A stretch of DNA of 64,000 nucleotides from Brachypodius melanocephalos (taxonomy: Eukaryota > Chordata > Aves > Passeriformes > Pycnonotidae): positions 7,276,962-7,340,961 of the forward strand of contig VZSR01000514.1 in the NCBI GenBank assembly GCA_013398615.1, written 5' to 3'. Position 1 is the stretch's first letter. Each line of letters begins with the position of its first letter. A program made the position numbers and the translations under genes. A model generated the notes under the pieces. It was not told where the DNA came from, made no database searches, and saw nothing but the letters and a program-made list of their open reading frames with translations. Shown one piece after another: positions 35,171 to 50,600 of this stretch.

Positions 35171-38100
35171 AGGGGAGGTTTGTGTTTTATCTTGGTGTTC
35201 AACATCTGTCCTTCTATAGGTTCCTCTTTGTGTCCCATGGGTCACAGTACCTGGCAAACACACACAAGGCTCAGTTCCTACATTGCAAGCTCCATTCTTT
35301 ATGCATTATTTTTCAAATGAATGGTCTCCTATCTATAAAGATAGTGGCATGGCCTTATTTGAGAGGGAGACTGCTATTACCATCAGTAACTCTTAACAGA
35401 AGCTGTGACCATTTCACTTATTCCTCAACAACGCAATTCTGCAATGAACTCCCTGAAATAGCTCAGCTCCAGTAACACAGCCTGACAGTCCAGAAAAGTC
35501 TGCAAATCCACTGAGCTCTACGTGCCTCCAGTGCTGGTAAGCCAGTCTGTTACTTAGCACTTAACTTCTGATAACGCAAAAAAACCTTTTCTCCCTCTCC
35601 CACAACCCACAAAATACTGGGTGCTAACTTCAGCACTTGAAAGCAAAGGTAAGACTTTATGCTAAATGAAAAGTCCACATTTCCAGAGGTTTAGTGCAGA
35701 ATTTTGGTTGAATCAGAATCCCTATTCACTCCAGCATGTAGGATGTGTAAGTGTAACAGCAGTTCCCAGCCCCACAGTGGGAACTGACTTTATCATTCAG
35801 TAAAAACATGTAAGAGCGTTCACTGCTCAGCCTCAGTCCACTCTGTGGCCATTGTCTCATCACATCCCACTGAGCATACAAATATTTTTCAATGCTTTCC
35901 ACCTGGGGGTGGGATGGATAATTGCTCTTCACTAGTTTTTCTACACCCTGAGCTCTCCAAACTACACCAAGTGTCAGCTACACATAAAATTGCAAAGTAT
36001 ATTTTATTAAGAAGGGAGGAATAAATCATTTTTGGAAGGTGACCAAATTCTGCCTTAGATGGAGAAAGTTTTTCCTCTTGGAACACAGCTGCAGTTTGAA
36101 GTTTGGCAAGGTTTGATCTGCAGCACTGCTATCAAAGAGTCTTCTGATCCACTGGGTTAGCTAGCATAATTCCAAGTGGTTGGAATTATCATTCTTAATA
36201 ACCAGAGCTGTTGGAGCTGACATCCTTATAAGACTTTTTTTAATCTCTTCCCTAAGATAGATTCTCTTAGGATTGTTTGATTTTAAACAACTTAGTCACA
36301 CAGACTTCTATGGGACCATCTGACTTTTAAAGTTAGGCAACTGCTGCTTGTGGGTTTTGATCAAATCCAAAATAATACAGTTACATATCAAAACATCTAC
36401 AGGCAGCCTGAGCATTGCTGTTTCTGAATTTAATTGATGAAACATAAATCTGGGATTTGCTAGAATGGCTGAGTTTATCTTGATCATTTTATTCATTTAA
36501 GATAACTTGCTTATGTTAAGTGTATTTGGCAGTCAACCAGGAAAACTTTTTTTTAATACTTTGTGTTTGTCTACTTATAGTTGCTTTTATTTACAAGAAT
36601 CCTTGGATTTCTTTTAAAATGGTCTCATATTTATACAGCTCTTTGGTCCATATAGATTAAATATTCAGATAGGACATAAACCAGAGCTCACTGGTTTACC
36701 TCAAATGTATATTTGAAATTTTGGTCTAAATGGAATGAGAAATAGCATCCAATAATTACCAATTAATACTATACATTAATGTCCCTGTGTCACCTGAAAA
36801 ATCATCTGGGGAAAAAAATATGGTAAGCTCTTTTCAGAGACTTCAGATTCCAGCCAGCCAGTTGAAAGTTCAGTTTTGTGTGTGTGCATCTTTTCATGTT
36901 GGGCGTGTGTGCACAAAAGTCTGTGAAAATCTGACTTCTTGACTATTGTAGTAGAACTACAGCATAAATATAGCAACATTTGTAATAACCCAAATGGCTG
37001 AAGCTTTCAGGATCAATATAAGAAAAAAACCCAAGAATAAAGATCATTAAAAAAAAAAAAGTGAAACAGAAATCAATACAAATCCTATTGGGCTAAACAA
37101 ATCCCTCAACAGCTCTGGAAAAAAGAATGCCAGACTAACCCAGCTGTTGCAGGGTGAATGTAAGACATACTAATTTTTCCAAGTATAAAAATACATTTGT
37201 CACCATTTGTCTTAGCAGCAACGTGATTTTGGACAAATACAATACTTCTGGTTTTAAGACTCGAACTAAAAATTAAGCAAAAATTTTTGTTCTGTGGAAT
37301 TTTTTTTAAATTCTCAAACTGAGTATGAGTAATCTTTTAAATAATGAATGCAAAAGAACCAAATCTTTTGCTATGCTTAATAAATACAAAAAAAAAAGAA
37401 TTGCCAGGTTACCATGAAAACACACAGACTCATTATGAATAAGTGAATTCTTTCAGAGATCACTTAATAAAAACTGCATTTTTAATTGCAGGTTGCATAT
37501 TCTATGAACGTAGTTGTCCCTTTTTATGACAAAAAAAGAGAGATGAATTACGGATAAAGAAATACTTGAAAAAGTTAATGAGAAAGAGAAAGATGGTACG
37601 AGCAAAATGTTATTATTCTAGAGTGGGGATTAAAAGGCTTTGGTAAAACTAGCTATGGTTCTATGTTGGACCTGGGAACAGTTGCTTCTCAGGATCAACA
37701 GATAAAAAGTCTCTCATTTGTGAAGAGAGACAGAGAAATACTTTAGATTACTACATTTACCTGTTAAGAGCTCTGACAAGCATCAAGTCCTACCTCCTTT
37801 ACAAAAGGGTGTTAAGTGCAGTTTCACCTCAGGCTGCCAGTGGCACCAGGTGCCTCTCTGCTCCTGTGACCATGTACCTGAGACACAGCTGGGCAGGCTG
37901 ATTTTATCACAAATCACAGCTCCCAGCCATGCTTTGTGAAAGGCCCTTCCCAGCCTAATGCAAACAGGTTACTGCAAAGGAAAACCCAGGATCCATTTGG
38001 AAAAATAGAACAGGATAATAATCAGGCCAGGCCATGGACATGAGATGGCTTGGGAAAAAAATCACTGGATTTTCCAAAAGAGCTTTCCAGCCAGGATGAG

Positions 38101-41100
38101 TAAGGACCGAGTATAGGGCCCTAAAGAGGCATCTGTTGAACCCTGAATTTACAAGATTGCATTATATGGGAGTATAGCAAGGGCAAGTCAGGAGCCAAAG
38201 AAACTGAGATACGCAATGACAAAGTCATGGTCAGAGGCCACACTGAGGAGCAGAGAACCCAAGAATCTGCACTCCCAACTGGCCAGGACACAGAACACAA
38301 ACCACATGGCTCGACTGTGTGAAAACTGCCCCCATGACCTAAGGTTATTTGTCCAGAGCTGTGGCTATTCTTGAAGCTAGGAACAGCTACAATGAGGGAG
38401 GAAAAAACCCATGCAAATAAAAGGAATTAAAATGCAATTATTTTGTTTCTTATAAGAATGATTTAAGCTACCACATTTTCATGTCACTTTATTCATTATT
38501 ATGAATGTTTCAAAGACTAACAAGAAAACCACTACAATACCTGACCACAGAATGAAATTACAGTTAGCTAATGCAACAGTGCCCACACAAATTATCTCTA
38601 ATTGGCTGACATTAATATGATTGAGCTGCTGATAGTGCCAAAATAATGTCATAAGATAAAAAACAGCAAGAAAAAACTCATTTAAAAAGTATCTGTAACC
38701 GAATGACAGAATGAGTTAATGAGAAAAATTTCCTTTGTGTGACACAGGGAAAATGCATCAACTGAGGTCCAATATCCTTGTTCAGCTGACCCAGCTTATG
38801 AGGTCCTCAGTCACAGAGGGAACTGACAGTCTCCAGCTACAGGGCTGGTTGCCTGCTTTGAGCTTGAGAGTTTGGTGTTTGACTAATCCAAAAAAACTAG
38901 ACCTCAGGATCTGTTCAGGTGCTTTCTGCTCTGATATCACAGCATCCAGCCTGAGGGAATTTGGATGAAACTGTGGATGTCCCTCTATATTGTCATGCTG
39001 GTCCATGTTTAACCTCATCCCAACTCAGCTGGCTTAGAACAAGTCATCTTCAGTTTGATGGTGGTTTGTAGCACAAAAAGGGATTTTACCCCTGACTGAG
39101 CTGAAGGAAGAGATAGGGGGCCTTATAAAAAAGCTCCAGGTGACTTCCATGGGAAAGATAACAGGCTTAGCAGCTATGCTACAGATCCATTTTCAAGGAT
39201 GACCATGCAATAAACAGATACTGGCCAAAGAGAACCAACAAAATAGTTCCAGTTGCCTGAAGTTAAATGTGACACTACAGTGTGGTAACTGGGTAACAGA
39301 TCAGATTCAACGTCTAATGGCCTACGCCTTGCTTGTCAATAGAGTATTTAAGCAAGTAGTAGCTCTGCTTCTTTTCTTGATTGCTTCTGATGTGTAGTGC
39401 TTACATATTGTAGTGATAGCCCCACCTTCCAAATTCCCATCATTCTTATTTTTCTGCTTAGGATTTGTCAGCCCCTTATCCAAATGGCTTTTGCAATTAT
39501 TTGCTTGTTCGGTTGGTGAATTTATGGGGCTGAGTTTGTCAAGTTTCTACATGCTTTTTAAAAAAATATTCTACACCAAGCTGCTGTGAGTAGCGCTTTG
39601 TGTAGCAAAGCATCTGTATTCTGGGCTGAAAAACAATTATATTTACTAATACCCTCTTCTGCAGAAGGACAGTTTTCACCTGGCTCACAAGTAAAGCTCC
39701 TAAAGCCCAAACTGTAGGAAACACTTACAGCCTCTGAGTCCCAAGGAGTGGACCTGCCAGCTCCCATTATCTGAAGACCAAACTCAAGGCACATCCAGAC
39801 ATTTACAGTCACCTCGAGTCACCCTGCTGATATGTGTAGGGTTTGAATGTGTTTTCAGCATGAGACTGCTATCAGCAGAATGTTTGTATTTCTTTTAATT
39901 TTTGACTAAAATTTTATCAGAGAGCCTAATACTCTATCACTTTGATTTTTAAAACACCAGATGTGTTACACTATACCCTCTAAATTTCTTCAACAAGACC
40001 TATACATTAATTCCCTTATTTTATCAGTTTCATCATTCCTGTGATCATTCCCACAAGCTGGTCACCCTGAATAGCTGAGGATCTTAAAAAATTCTGGGAA
40101 AATGTGAAATGGAAGCAGATTCCTTTCTTCCCACTTAATGCCTTGAGTATTTAAAGGCAACATCTATTTGTTTGGAAGAAACAGCTTCAAAGTGATCAAT
40201 TTTACCTGTAAATAATTTATTATATAGAGGAAATCACAGAAAAGAATCTTTATAAATACACAGCATGTTTCTTGCATCTTACTGGAAGAGTAATTCCTGT
40301 TATTGTGTGTTAATGGATTTTGAGACAGTTTTGGTGCCATGTCCTAGTGTGAGAGGAACCTATAGCCTCTATTTCACTTTCAAATAGAGAATTGCTGTTA
40401 TTAATTCAACTAAATTTACTCTAGCGGGAAGACAACAATGCCTAGCTAGAAATCCATGTTCTGAGGAGGATTTAATACAATTTGGTACTGATGAAGTTCC
40501 CTTAAACAAAGCCTCCGAACATTTAAGTGCATAAAGATAATGTAGATAATCATAAAATAAACTGTGAACTGTATATTATGTACAGTAAAGAGAAAGAAAA
40601 AAACTCTTGTGTATTATTAGAATTTTATGTCTCTTAGATTCTTCATGCTGTGGTTCACAAATTCCTTTTAGCCTTGATTAAAATATTTGGATAATGAGGC
40701 TATTGGTCAAAGTGAGTAGAATTGTAAAGAGATGTTTCAGTGCCATCTAGTGGGTTTATCATGTTAATAAAATAGTTCCCACTTGTATGACAATTTTTGT
40801 TTTATAATCATAATCAGAAAACTATTTTTGCTACCGCTCTATGCTTTCTTTTCCTTCAGATTGTACAAAATGATGTTGGACACATTACCATTAAAATGTT
40901 TGTGTTTATTACTTCTGAGGCCATTCTGTTTCTGTGCAAAAATAAATCCCATGCAGGGTGGGAGTGTACTGAGCTGTACTGTGTACAGGGAGGAGGCATC
41001 ATACTCTGAGTCCAAGACCAACAACCCAATGAGGCAACCCTCCATCCTTTGGAAAGAAACAGCTTCAGCTTGAAGATTCCAAGAGTGGGAATGTATCAGA

Positions 41101-41309
41101 CCTATTCTGCTGACTAATGGGCATCTTGATCCTCATCTAACTGAGAGTTTGAATGTGTTTGCTGTAGCTTCTCATATTTGTTTTTCCTTAGATTTTCTTC
41201 TTTGAGGTAAAAAAGCCTTTTAATATATTTTCTACGTGTTAGTACTTCTGTACTACAATCAAGACTTACCTTTCAAAGTCTTTTTTGATATACTTAACAA
41301 ATTGCATTC
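35171..41309. other. Intergenic, CCDC172 to PNLIPRP3, left part
   Basis: AT-rich with a possible MIR at 38190-38300. No exon recognised. Confidence 0.6.
38190..38300 (-). mobile_element. Possible MIR fragment, antisense
   Basis: AAAGAAACTGAGATACGCAA, then GGTCAGAGGCCACACTGAGG and AGAACCCAAGAATCTGCAC follow the order of reverse-complemented MIR (aaactgaggcac, aaggtcacac, gaacccagg). Divergent, so tentative. Confidence 0.4.
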
Positions 41310-42180
41310 ATTCTGTCCTTCACAGTAAGGCTTTTTCGCCCCAGCATTCAGATAATCTTCGTGGCTTTCTTTTCACACCTTCTCCATTTCTTTCACTGTC
41401 AGAAACACTTGACACCTGACTTGTAAACAATATTCTAGTACTGGCTTCATCAGTGCTTATATAAACAAAAAATTGCCTCCCTACTCCTACACACTGCCTT
41501 CCTGAACAGATTTACAAATTCACATTAATCTGTTTACCTCACACATCACATTAGAAGTGTGTGTTGGCTCAGTTGTTCAAGAGGATTTATAAGCACTTTT
41601 CAAAGTTGTTGTTTTCAAGGATACCATCCTCCCCTCCATAGTTATAAATTTGATTTTTTTTCAGACATACAACTCAGTATGTGAATATATTAAAACAGAG
41701 CTAATTGCATGGGTTCGTTCTATTTACCAAACTATCTCTCTTGTTACTCTGTGCAACTTCAGCATCAATATCTGTCATGCTGTCAACCTCTGTCCCATCT
41801 GCATATTTTATCTGTGGTGATTTTATATCTAAATCAGGTTATGCATAAAACTAGCATCATTTTACTTTGAGCACTCATCTTTGGATGGGTTTGGACAGTT
41901 TTAAACAGCCTCACTGGAGGATTATTTTTCACTGGCATTGTTTTTCTAACCCATCAGTTTCAGACTGTAGGTGCTACAGTGGCAGCTATTTTAACTGAAC
42001 AGTAGCACATCGTGCTTGCTCAATGTCTTCTAGCAGTTGAAGCATATGGGACCAGCACAGTATGATGACATCTGTAATCTCTCAAAGACCTAAATCAAGC
42101 CCATTAATTGTATTCCTATAGTTTAAATCTTTGCCACTGAAATCCTCTGCCCTTCTCCACTATTTTAGCTGGATCCTATC
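41310..42180 (-). mobile_element. CR1-type LINE relic, antisense
   Basis: The + strand reads like the reverse complement of a CR1: CAGATAATCTTCGTGGCTTT at 41349, CTAGTACTGGCTTCATCAG near 41434, then CCCATCTGCATATTTTATC near 41798, in the order expected for an antisense copy running from near the 3' end into the RT. Heavily diverged. Right border uncertain. Confidence 0.6.
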
Positions 42181-44601
42181 AGGTTAGCTACAAGTCCTTT
42201 TTAAATGTTCATAAGTTATTTACAGCTTTCATGCCTCTGCAATTTCCTCAGCACTCCAAAATTCATCTCAGAAGCTGTTGTTGTACATGAAGTGCCTCAA
42301 CCAAATGTGGTTTTTTTATGGACTTTCAGATTTGACAATTTTAAAAAAAATCATCCCAAGCAGATGCTAAACTTCCTCCTTACATATTAATGAATTCAGC
42401 AGAATTCATGCATTAGCACATTTTGTTCCAAACACAAGAGAGGAAAAATATGCTTAAGCCCTTTTTGCATCCTTCTAAATAGCTGTAATACAAATCTCTC
42501 TGGGGAGTCCGCTTGAAAAGTGTATTTGGGAGCACGGCCCAACATGTCAAAGAAAATTCACCTGGAGCTCTGTGGCCACCAATCACAAACTTTCCCTCCT
42601 TTAAAGCTCCCATGGTTAATCTATAGGCACACCTGCCTGCTATGGGAGGATGACAGAGAAAGCAAAATCAGAGATACCACATTACAGAAAGAGCCACTGC
42701 TGGTATGGTGGGCAAACTGTGACACCACAGCTGATGTTTCTCTTAGAAGCATCCACTGTGTCAGAGAAAGGCAGGTACAGCTTCTGGTGATATCCTTGCA
42801 ATACTACTGCTTGTAATTATGAAATAAACTGATTTACATTCTGCTCATATTTGAGCCCTTTCCAGTCTTGCTGAAATCCAAGGAATTATCCATCAAGCAC
42901 CAATATGTCCCTTTGAGCCTGTAGCCGAAGCTTTGAATACTTAGATTTACATGTAGGCAAGATCCCTTTGCCCAAATCACACTGAAATTCCAAATTGCTG
43001 AATTTTCTCAGCTATTTATGTGTTTATGGGGAAATTGATCCTTCTGGTCTCTATAAAGGAGACCAGAAATTAAAGGGACACAAAAAGGATATCTGAAAAC
43101 CAATACTTGCTTACGGAATTAAAGTGTGTGTAGTTCTCTCAGAGTTTAGTTTAATCAGAACTACTTTGAATAGGTTTGTTTTATTTCTTTAAATGAAATA
43201 ACTATATATTCTATATTTTTGAGCAAGGAAAAATACAGCTAGTATTGGAGAAAGTGTTTTTCAGAAAGTTGTGCTGAACACTAAGTTAATTCTTTATATA
43301 TTTTTCCTATTGAGAAAGCGTTAAAGTAAGGCTGGGGAATTAAACATAAAAATTAAAAATATCAACTTGTGTAGCTTCTTTTAAAAAATTATAATATCCA
43401 GTTGTGACTGTAAAATAATTCATTGAGACAAATGAGGATTCCAATATAAAGAAAACTCAAACACCAAAGTCCCTTGTAAATGGACAATGGGTCTGTGTAT
43501 TCTTTTTATATTATTTTATGTATTATTACATAGCCATAGAAAAGAGCAACATTACATTTTACCCTCAAGAATTTTATTTAAATAATTCCTATATAATTTT
43601 AGAATGTCTATTGGACATACCTTTTAAAGAAAATACTTTTTCATAAAAGAAGTTGACTAGTACCAAAGTAATAGCTAGACACTCAGAATTAGCAACATTA
43701 GCTGGATAATCCATATTGTTCTTTGTTAAAACCAGAATACTAATTCCTGTGAACTTAGAGATTTACTGGCAGTTTACATACCACAGCATATGAGATCAAG
43801 ACAGTCTACCCTCCTTTTCCAAATCACACTTCAAATATTAACAAGGTGTTTGTACAAAGCAACCACTGTGCATTCATATAAACCCACAGCTGCATAATTC
43901 AGCAGGGCTGTAGGCGTGTGCTATTGTGCTACAGAATGATTGCTATCTTCAAATTGCTATATACATTAGAGAAAATAGGCAGATAAAGCAGGGAAGGCAG
44001 GGTTCTATTTACAAAGGACTTACAGGAAGAAATCCCATCCTGTTCTGTGTCTGTTTCTTTCATTAATACAGAGTTAACGTTACCGTCAATAAATACCTCA
44101 AATAGATTAATTAGTCAGAAATAAGATATTATTTCTTATAAGTAAGAAAGACAGCAGACAGAATAGTGCTGTTGCATTGGAACAGGAATTGCACTAGGTG
44201 GTAGTGTGAACTTGCTCCTCACAAGAAAGTGGTTGAGGATTAATAGTAATGGTTGTGATGCTCATTAAAAAAATCTGCTGCTTTCCACAACCAGACATAC
44301 TCTACCTAGGAAACGTTACTAAGCTGAACGGGGTAGCTATTACCAAGAAATTGAGAGATTTTTCAGAATGAGCTTTCAAAAAAACTTCACAACTTCACCT
44401 TGTCTCATATTCATGTCTGTACCTCTATAACCAAACATTTATCATATATCTTATTTCTTCCTTAATACTTACAAGTACTCAAAAAGGAGACCAAAACAAT
44501 GAGTTCTGTTCTTTTTTTTCAAATACTTGATCATTTTTTCAATCCTTCAGGAAAGCTTTTTCAATCTGAGGGTTTTTTTATGTTGATCACTTCTTCTGGG
44601 G

Positions 44602-44645
44602 ATTTTTTTTTCCCTGTTTTTTTTTTTTTTGGTTTTTTTTTTTTG
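44602..44645. repeat. Poly-T tract
   Basis: Three T runs of 8-12 bases separated by CCCTG and GG. Confidence 0.9.
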
Positions 44646-47600
44646 CCTTACCTATCTGTTTGCTCAGCACCATCTTTCAGGTCCTGATGTTAGCAGGTTT
44701 TTCCAACTTGTTTGCTAGAGAGCATCATCAAGTTCAGAAGAACACACTAGATTTTGAAAATCTACATGGTCACCAAAATGGCTCAAATTTACCTCTGTGA
44801 TGGTGGCTCAGTTCCAGCACCCCATTGCAACATTTCACTTGGAGGCTCAGAGACTTCACAGCTAAAATACTCCATCAGAGCTCACTGCAAGTGTTCCTAT
44901 TTATTTATGGGACCTGAAAGTGAGCACAAACAAATTACAGAGCATCACAGAAGAGCTAAAAACTCCCATTTCAGCCCCAGCAGGAAGAGCAGGACCCTGA
45001 TGGAGGCAGGACCCAGGATCACCTGCAGTGAGGCTCTTCCTGCCCAGGGGAGAGCTGGGGGCATTTTTGTGATACTCAACAGGGGAACCCGAGCTCAGGA
45101 ATGTTTTGCAGGTGGTGTGTAGGAATAGAGAGGAGATGAGAGCATGCTGGGCTCAAGTTCTAGGACTAGGAGTGGTTTAGGAGGAGGATGTACATCCACC
45201 ACAAACAAACCAAGGCTGGCACTATTGGCTCAGCAGGGATTGGGGCGGGGAAAAGAGTTCAACAAAATTGTGAAACCAAATAAAGAGTTCTCAGACATAT
45301 TCAAAAATCTTACTACTCCATGTCTGGTTTATTCCTGTGGAATTGAATGTACATAAATCGAAATTTGAGGATTCAAATAACATAAATTGTAACTCTCTAC
45401 CTGACAGAAGATACTGCAATATGCCAGCTGTGTGGATATACTTTAAGGTCTCAAATGCACTGATACACCCTTATATCCTAAACTCTAATAACATGCAGCT
45501 GACATTGTAGATATATGATTGCATGCAAATACTGCCATCCACTCCAAAACTCCCAGATTTTATTTTATTTCATTCATGATTCTTCAGTAGAATGTGAACT
45601 CCACTGAACAGCACCAAGATGTTTTCCAGCAGCATCTGATTCACTGCCAGAAAAGTGGTTTCTCACTGTGATTTCTGCAAGGAAATAAGTCATCATGTTT
45701 TTATTCACTCATAAAAGATGCAGCTCATCCAATATAAGAAAATTTAACCAGCTCTAACATTTCATATATAGAACACAGTTATAAATTAGAATAAATTTAA
45801 CAGAAGGAATGTCATGAAGCAGGACAAAATATCAGAATAGTTGCCATCTCTGCTTCCTTCAAATCCTTCTAAGTGATGCTGCAGCATGGTTTTAGCTAGA
45901 GAATCGCATTAACTCACAGCTATTGGGAGGCAGCAATGACTGCTGTCAGCTGTCTCAGTCTTTGCTTGGTTCATCACTGCAGGCTCTGCTTCCTCCAGCC
46001 CTCCTGCTCATTTCAGCTGGTGCCTGATCAGGATCAGGATTGTTCCCTTTTGTCTCTGTGTACTTCTGGCCTCTGGGTATTGCTGTGATGTAACAGGCAG
46101 TAAGGGTGATGGAAATGACTCTGAAGTGGAGTTAAAAGGTGAATGCAAAACTGCCCTCAATTTCATGACCCTCTCTATTAACTTCTGAGCTTTTTTTTTC
46201 TGCATAAAATATCTAAACCTGGTTGTTGATCCTGTCTGAGTAATAAAATGCTTGCACTGTTCAGGTGTTTCTACAACTGTAATCATACCTACTAGCTTCA
46301 TAGGAAACTCCAAGCACATTTTGAGACCCAGATCATAAAGTTCAATTCACAAGAGTTTCTTTTCCTTATTAATACATGCCTGTTATAATCTTTTATCATT
46401 TCTAAAGGGGTGTTGCAGTACTTCAAGCCCTTAGATACTGTTTCGAGATTAATATCTGATAATAAAAACTACTTGGAATTTATTTTAAGTATATATTTTA
46501 AAGTCTTTGCCCTTGAGGCAGGTGGTGAATTGATCTGAGAATGCCAGGATTAGTAAAATGATATTTCTGTGGCAGTCACAGCATCTCACACACTGAGCCC
46601 CATGCAGTGCCATTGTGTCTCAGGTGTAAATCTCTGGGGTAAAGCAAACTCCAGAGGGAAGAATTGCTTCACTTAGTTGTTCTTGCTCTAATTTGAGATT
46701 GGCTGCAAGTATCTTGACATGATTCTTGTGCAGTGCCTGGCATTTTGCATTCCTGGTTCATGCAAGGCTTCCTAGGAACACCAGTAATGTAAATTGGTTG
46801 TAAAAATAGAACATATTCTCTGTGCTACCATCTGATTTCATTTATCCTACCCTGAAACGTCATCAGATGCCCTTTAATCTGAACACGAGGAATGAGACCA
46901 AGTTTGCCCTACACCAAAGCAAGAGTGTTCTCAAGTTATCTCTTGATCTACTCTACAACAGGAAATGCAACCAGAAAAGTGATGTTCCTAGGAATTTACT
47001 TTCAATTCTACTGATAAAGTGCCTGCATGTATCAGTCTAATGGGATTAACTAATGAGACAAGCTGATAATTAATGTGTTGTTTAGAGGCCATACTATTTT
47101 AAGGCAGTAATGAACTGCTCAGCACTGCAATGTAGGCTGGGTGTTTTTTAGTTTAGGTTTCAGGACTGGGGAGGGGTGGTGCCCCACACAGATCCCTACC
47201 CCAGCTGACTGCAGTGTGAAGGGAGGTGGTGCAGGTTGGGTCTCACCCCCTGTACAATGAGAGCATTGTCAGGGCACAGACCCCAGCCTGAGAACCAGAA
47301 AATGTTCCTTCCTGGGGCTTATGGAGTAGATGAATCACCAGACATAATTAGGGACCAGAGTGTCACTGCAAATCAACTGAAAATAGGGGTAGACAGAGAT
47401 TCTGATATTTACACATCCACCTGCTGATTGTGGAAAGACACTCCAGCTATTCAGGGAGCCCTCTGATAAAATGAGACCCTGATTCTTCTTACAAAGTAAT
47501 CATTTTTGAAATATGTTATCGTTCCTTATCAATTCTCTAGATGTGTGTATCGCATCAGTTGGAGACATACGAACATTTATGGCACAGAAAGGCAGAACTC

Positions 47601-50600
47601 AGTAACTGAGATGGCCACTCCCCTGCTGCTCACTGTCCTGAAGTTGTTCATTGCTGTACTTTTTCTTTGTGAATAGGGTAGGGAGAATGAATCACTAATG
47701 AAAGAAACAAGTTTATCTTCTAATGGGATACCAAACATGCCGTGACTTTTTGGCCTCAGTGAATGACAATCTTGCAGGTGCTCCTTCCAGATGGGGAGGG
47801 CTGTAATTGCTTCTATTTGAGACCAAGAGTTCCCTGTAATCAGCATTTACACAATGGAGAGGAGCATTGTGCAATAGAGGATTCTCCTCTATCACTTAAA
47901 TGACTTAATTTCAATGGCATTAAAAAGCATGCCCAGTAAATATCTTACTTGTGTATCATACAGAGTGCAGCAAGCAAGTTAAAGGTGTACAAGAAGTAAT
48001 AATTTAGATTATTGCATTTCTGCTCTCTGTAGAGTATTGCTGCAGGATAAGAGAAAAGCTTCCATGTGAAATCTTTCTGGATTTCAGAGAAAAGCAGAAA
48101 ATTTCAGAAGAACTTTCAGAAACGGAGAAAAACAGAGAAAATTTCTAAAGGCAAAACCAAGGAATCCTGAAGTGACATTTTTGCTGTTTAAGATTTCATG
48201 CTAGTGAATTCCTTCCAGTTATTTTAAAAGCAGTGTTACACTAAAAAACTATAAAGGCCTTTATCTTCCGTATTGCCTTAATTCTGTGTTATAAATTGCA
48301 AATTAAATCAAGAAAAAGTATTAGCTTATGCCACCTGGTAAATTTTATATTTTAAAGCAAATGGAGAATTATTACTTAAAGAAGAGGCATCAGGTACCTG
48401 AGGAGCAATCCCTTTGATGGGTGTTTTCAAGGCTGGCAGGAAGTTTTACAGAGAAAGAAAGAGCTGGTTTTCTCAGAACCCGTGAAACTGCCAGTGATGA
48501 GGATGGACTTTGATTTCTTGTTGAAATGCTGCATCTTCTTGGGCCAGGCTCTGATGTCCAGGCTCAGATCTGGAGGCAGGGGAGCAAGCTGTCTGCAGAC
48601 TCCTTTGTTTTTATTATCTCTGATGCAGGTTCTGACTACTTTTCACATAACAAGTAGCCCTCAGGATTTTGGCAACCCTGGCTCCCAATGCCTGGCTAAC
48701 AGCATTTCCCATCCCAAATCTGTGTTCAAGGCTCCCCCTGCCATTTGACAGCACAAACTAAGTAGTTTGTCTCACCTCTGATTCAATTCTAGCTTTGATC
48801 ATTAGGTGTTTTTCATTAATCTCAACAAAGTTAAATTGTAGTCTAGCTGGTAGTAACAGAAAGCAACTGATAATTGCTTAAAACACATACACTGTGCATA
48901 ACTAGTATTGCAAACTCCCAGAATAATCAGTACTTCCTCCTTTGCACAAACCAGCATTGCTCAAATCACTTCATGGTTAGCAGCTCCATAGCCCATCACA
49001 TTGTTGTTATAATGCACTTCAGGAGGATGATGAAACAGCCATTTCTTTTCATAAGGTATTAGTGTTGAATAATCCCAAAACAGGCACAGCTGCCTGAAAA
49101 AATCAAGGCCTGAATGCTGCAATCACCTGCAAGTGAAGTGTTCACAAACCACCCAACTGGTTTTCAGCAGCAGGAAGTCCACACCGACCCCAAAGCTTTT
49201 CACTCTTCAGTTGTTCACCCTTAGCACTGAGTGCCTGTCCAGTTACAGAGCACTGAAATATCACTGAAAATCACTGAAATCTGACAGCTTTTTCAGATAT
49301 TTGCATGCACTCAGATTGAGCTACATACACCTTGAAACAGCTACATAACTCTGAAACCAATACTGCAGTGCAGCCTTGTACCCTTGCTCGTTGAAAACAA
49401 TGACAATCGCTTCAGATCACTTAAAAAGAGGCTGGGTTGGACTCACATTGTGAAATACTCCAGTTAAACTTATTAAGTCTAATTGGTGTGGTAATGTTGA
49501 GTGCTGTACTGGTTACAACATCCCACTCCCACATTCCTTAGGCTTAAATGACTTCGTGCTTTGCAGCCCTGCCTCATAACTCTCATTTAGGGAAGCCCTT
49601 TAAAAAGATTTCCTTGTTCCTCATGATTGTTTTCTTCATTTTTTTAACTTCAAAGCCTAAAGGCTTAAAATCAAAATGATGATGCTCAATTTTTCTGAAG
49701 TAATTTTGAACGTGATACTGATTTAACTGGCCTGCAAAATAAGTGGATGTCACTGGCACTGCACACCTGAAGAGAAAGGAAAGGAGATGATTCTCCTCAC
49801 AGTTGCACAATTACAAAGTGCTTGATATGAGATGCTGGGTGTGCTGGAGCTGTGCATGGGTTCAGGGACAGCTTGGACAAGCTCAGGGATGAGAAATCCT
49901 CAGGCATCTCTAAGAGTCAGCATTTTGTTGCTCGCTGCTTCCTGCCCAGGTCCCAGATAATACTGAAGCAGTTAACCCCATTAAAGTGCAAAGATTTCTA
50001 GAAACCAGCACAGAAGTGCTGATGCCTGACAGTGTTGCTGAGCTGTGAGCTTTCCTGGCATTAGTAAACTAGCATAGAAAACCCATTTCATGGCTGTCAG
50101 CTGGAGTAAATCCTCTGACTAATTTGTTACAAACACCAGGATGCCTTGCTCTCCCAGTAACCTTGTCTTAAACCCTGGAGAGGAGCTGTGGTGTCTCCCT
50201 GGCTGCTGAAAGACAGCAGGGATGTCGCTAAGTAATCACTTCATGTGTTCTGAGAAAAGCCTGGGTAAATTAACCTTCATTTGATGCTCAATATTGGCTG
50301 GGATTGCTCTGTGAAAATTGCATAGCACACGTTTGCACCTGGGATGGGAGACAGCAACGTCCTCATCTTACCTTAAACCAAAATCCTTTTAATATTTTGT
50401 TGTTTTAATTTTAACTTGACAAAGTCACTGAATCTTGTGAGTGACCTGAAATCTGCACCAGATTGCAGTTGAGTCCATGTTGCAGCAGAGAGCTCATATA
50501 TAGTCTGGGACTATATTACCAGGTTTGAGAAAGGCTTCTTAATGTAATGGGTTATTCACATTTCTTGATCTCCCCTGAGAACATGGACACCAAAATACAC

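Noticed and set aside
44754..45122. 122-codon plus-strand open frame in a GC-richer stretch
   Set aside because: No recognisable domain; the composition resembles ordinary non-coding sequence and no splice or homology support was seen.
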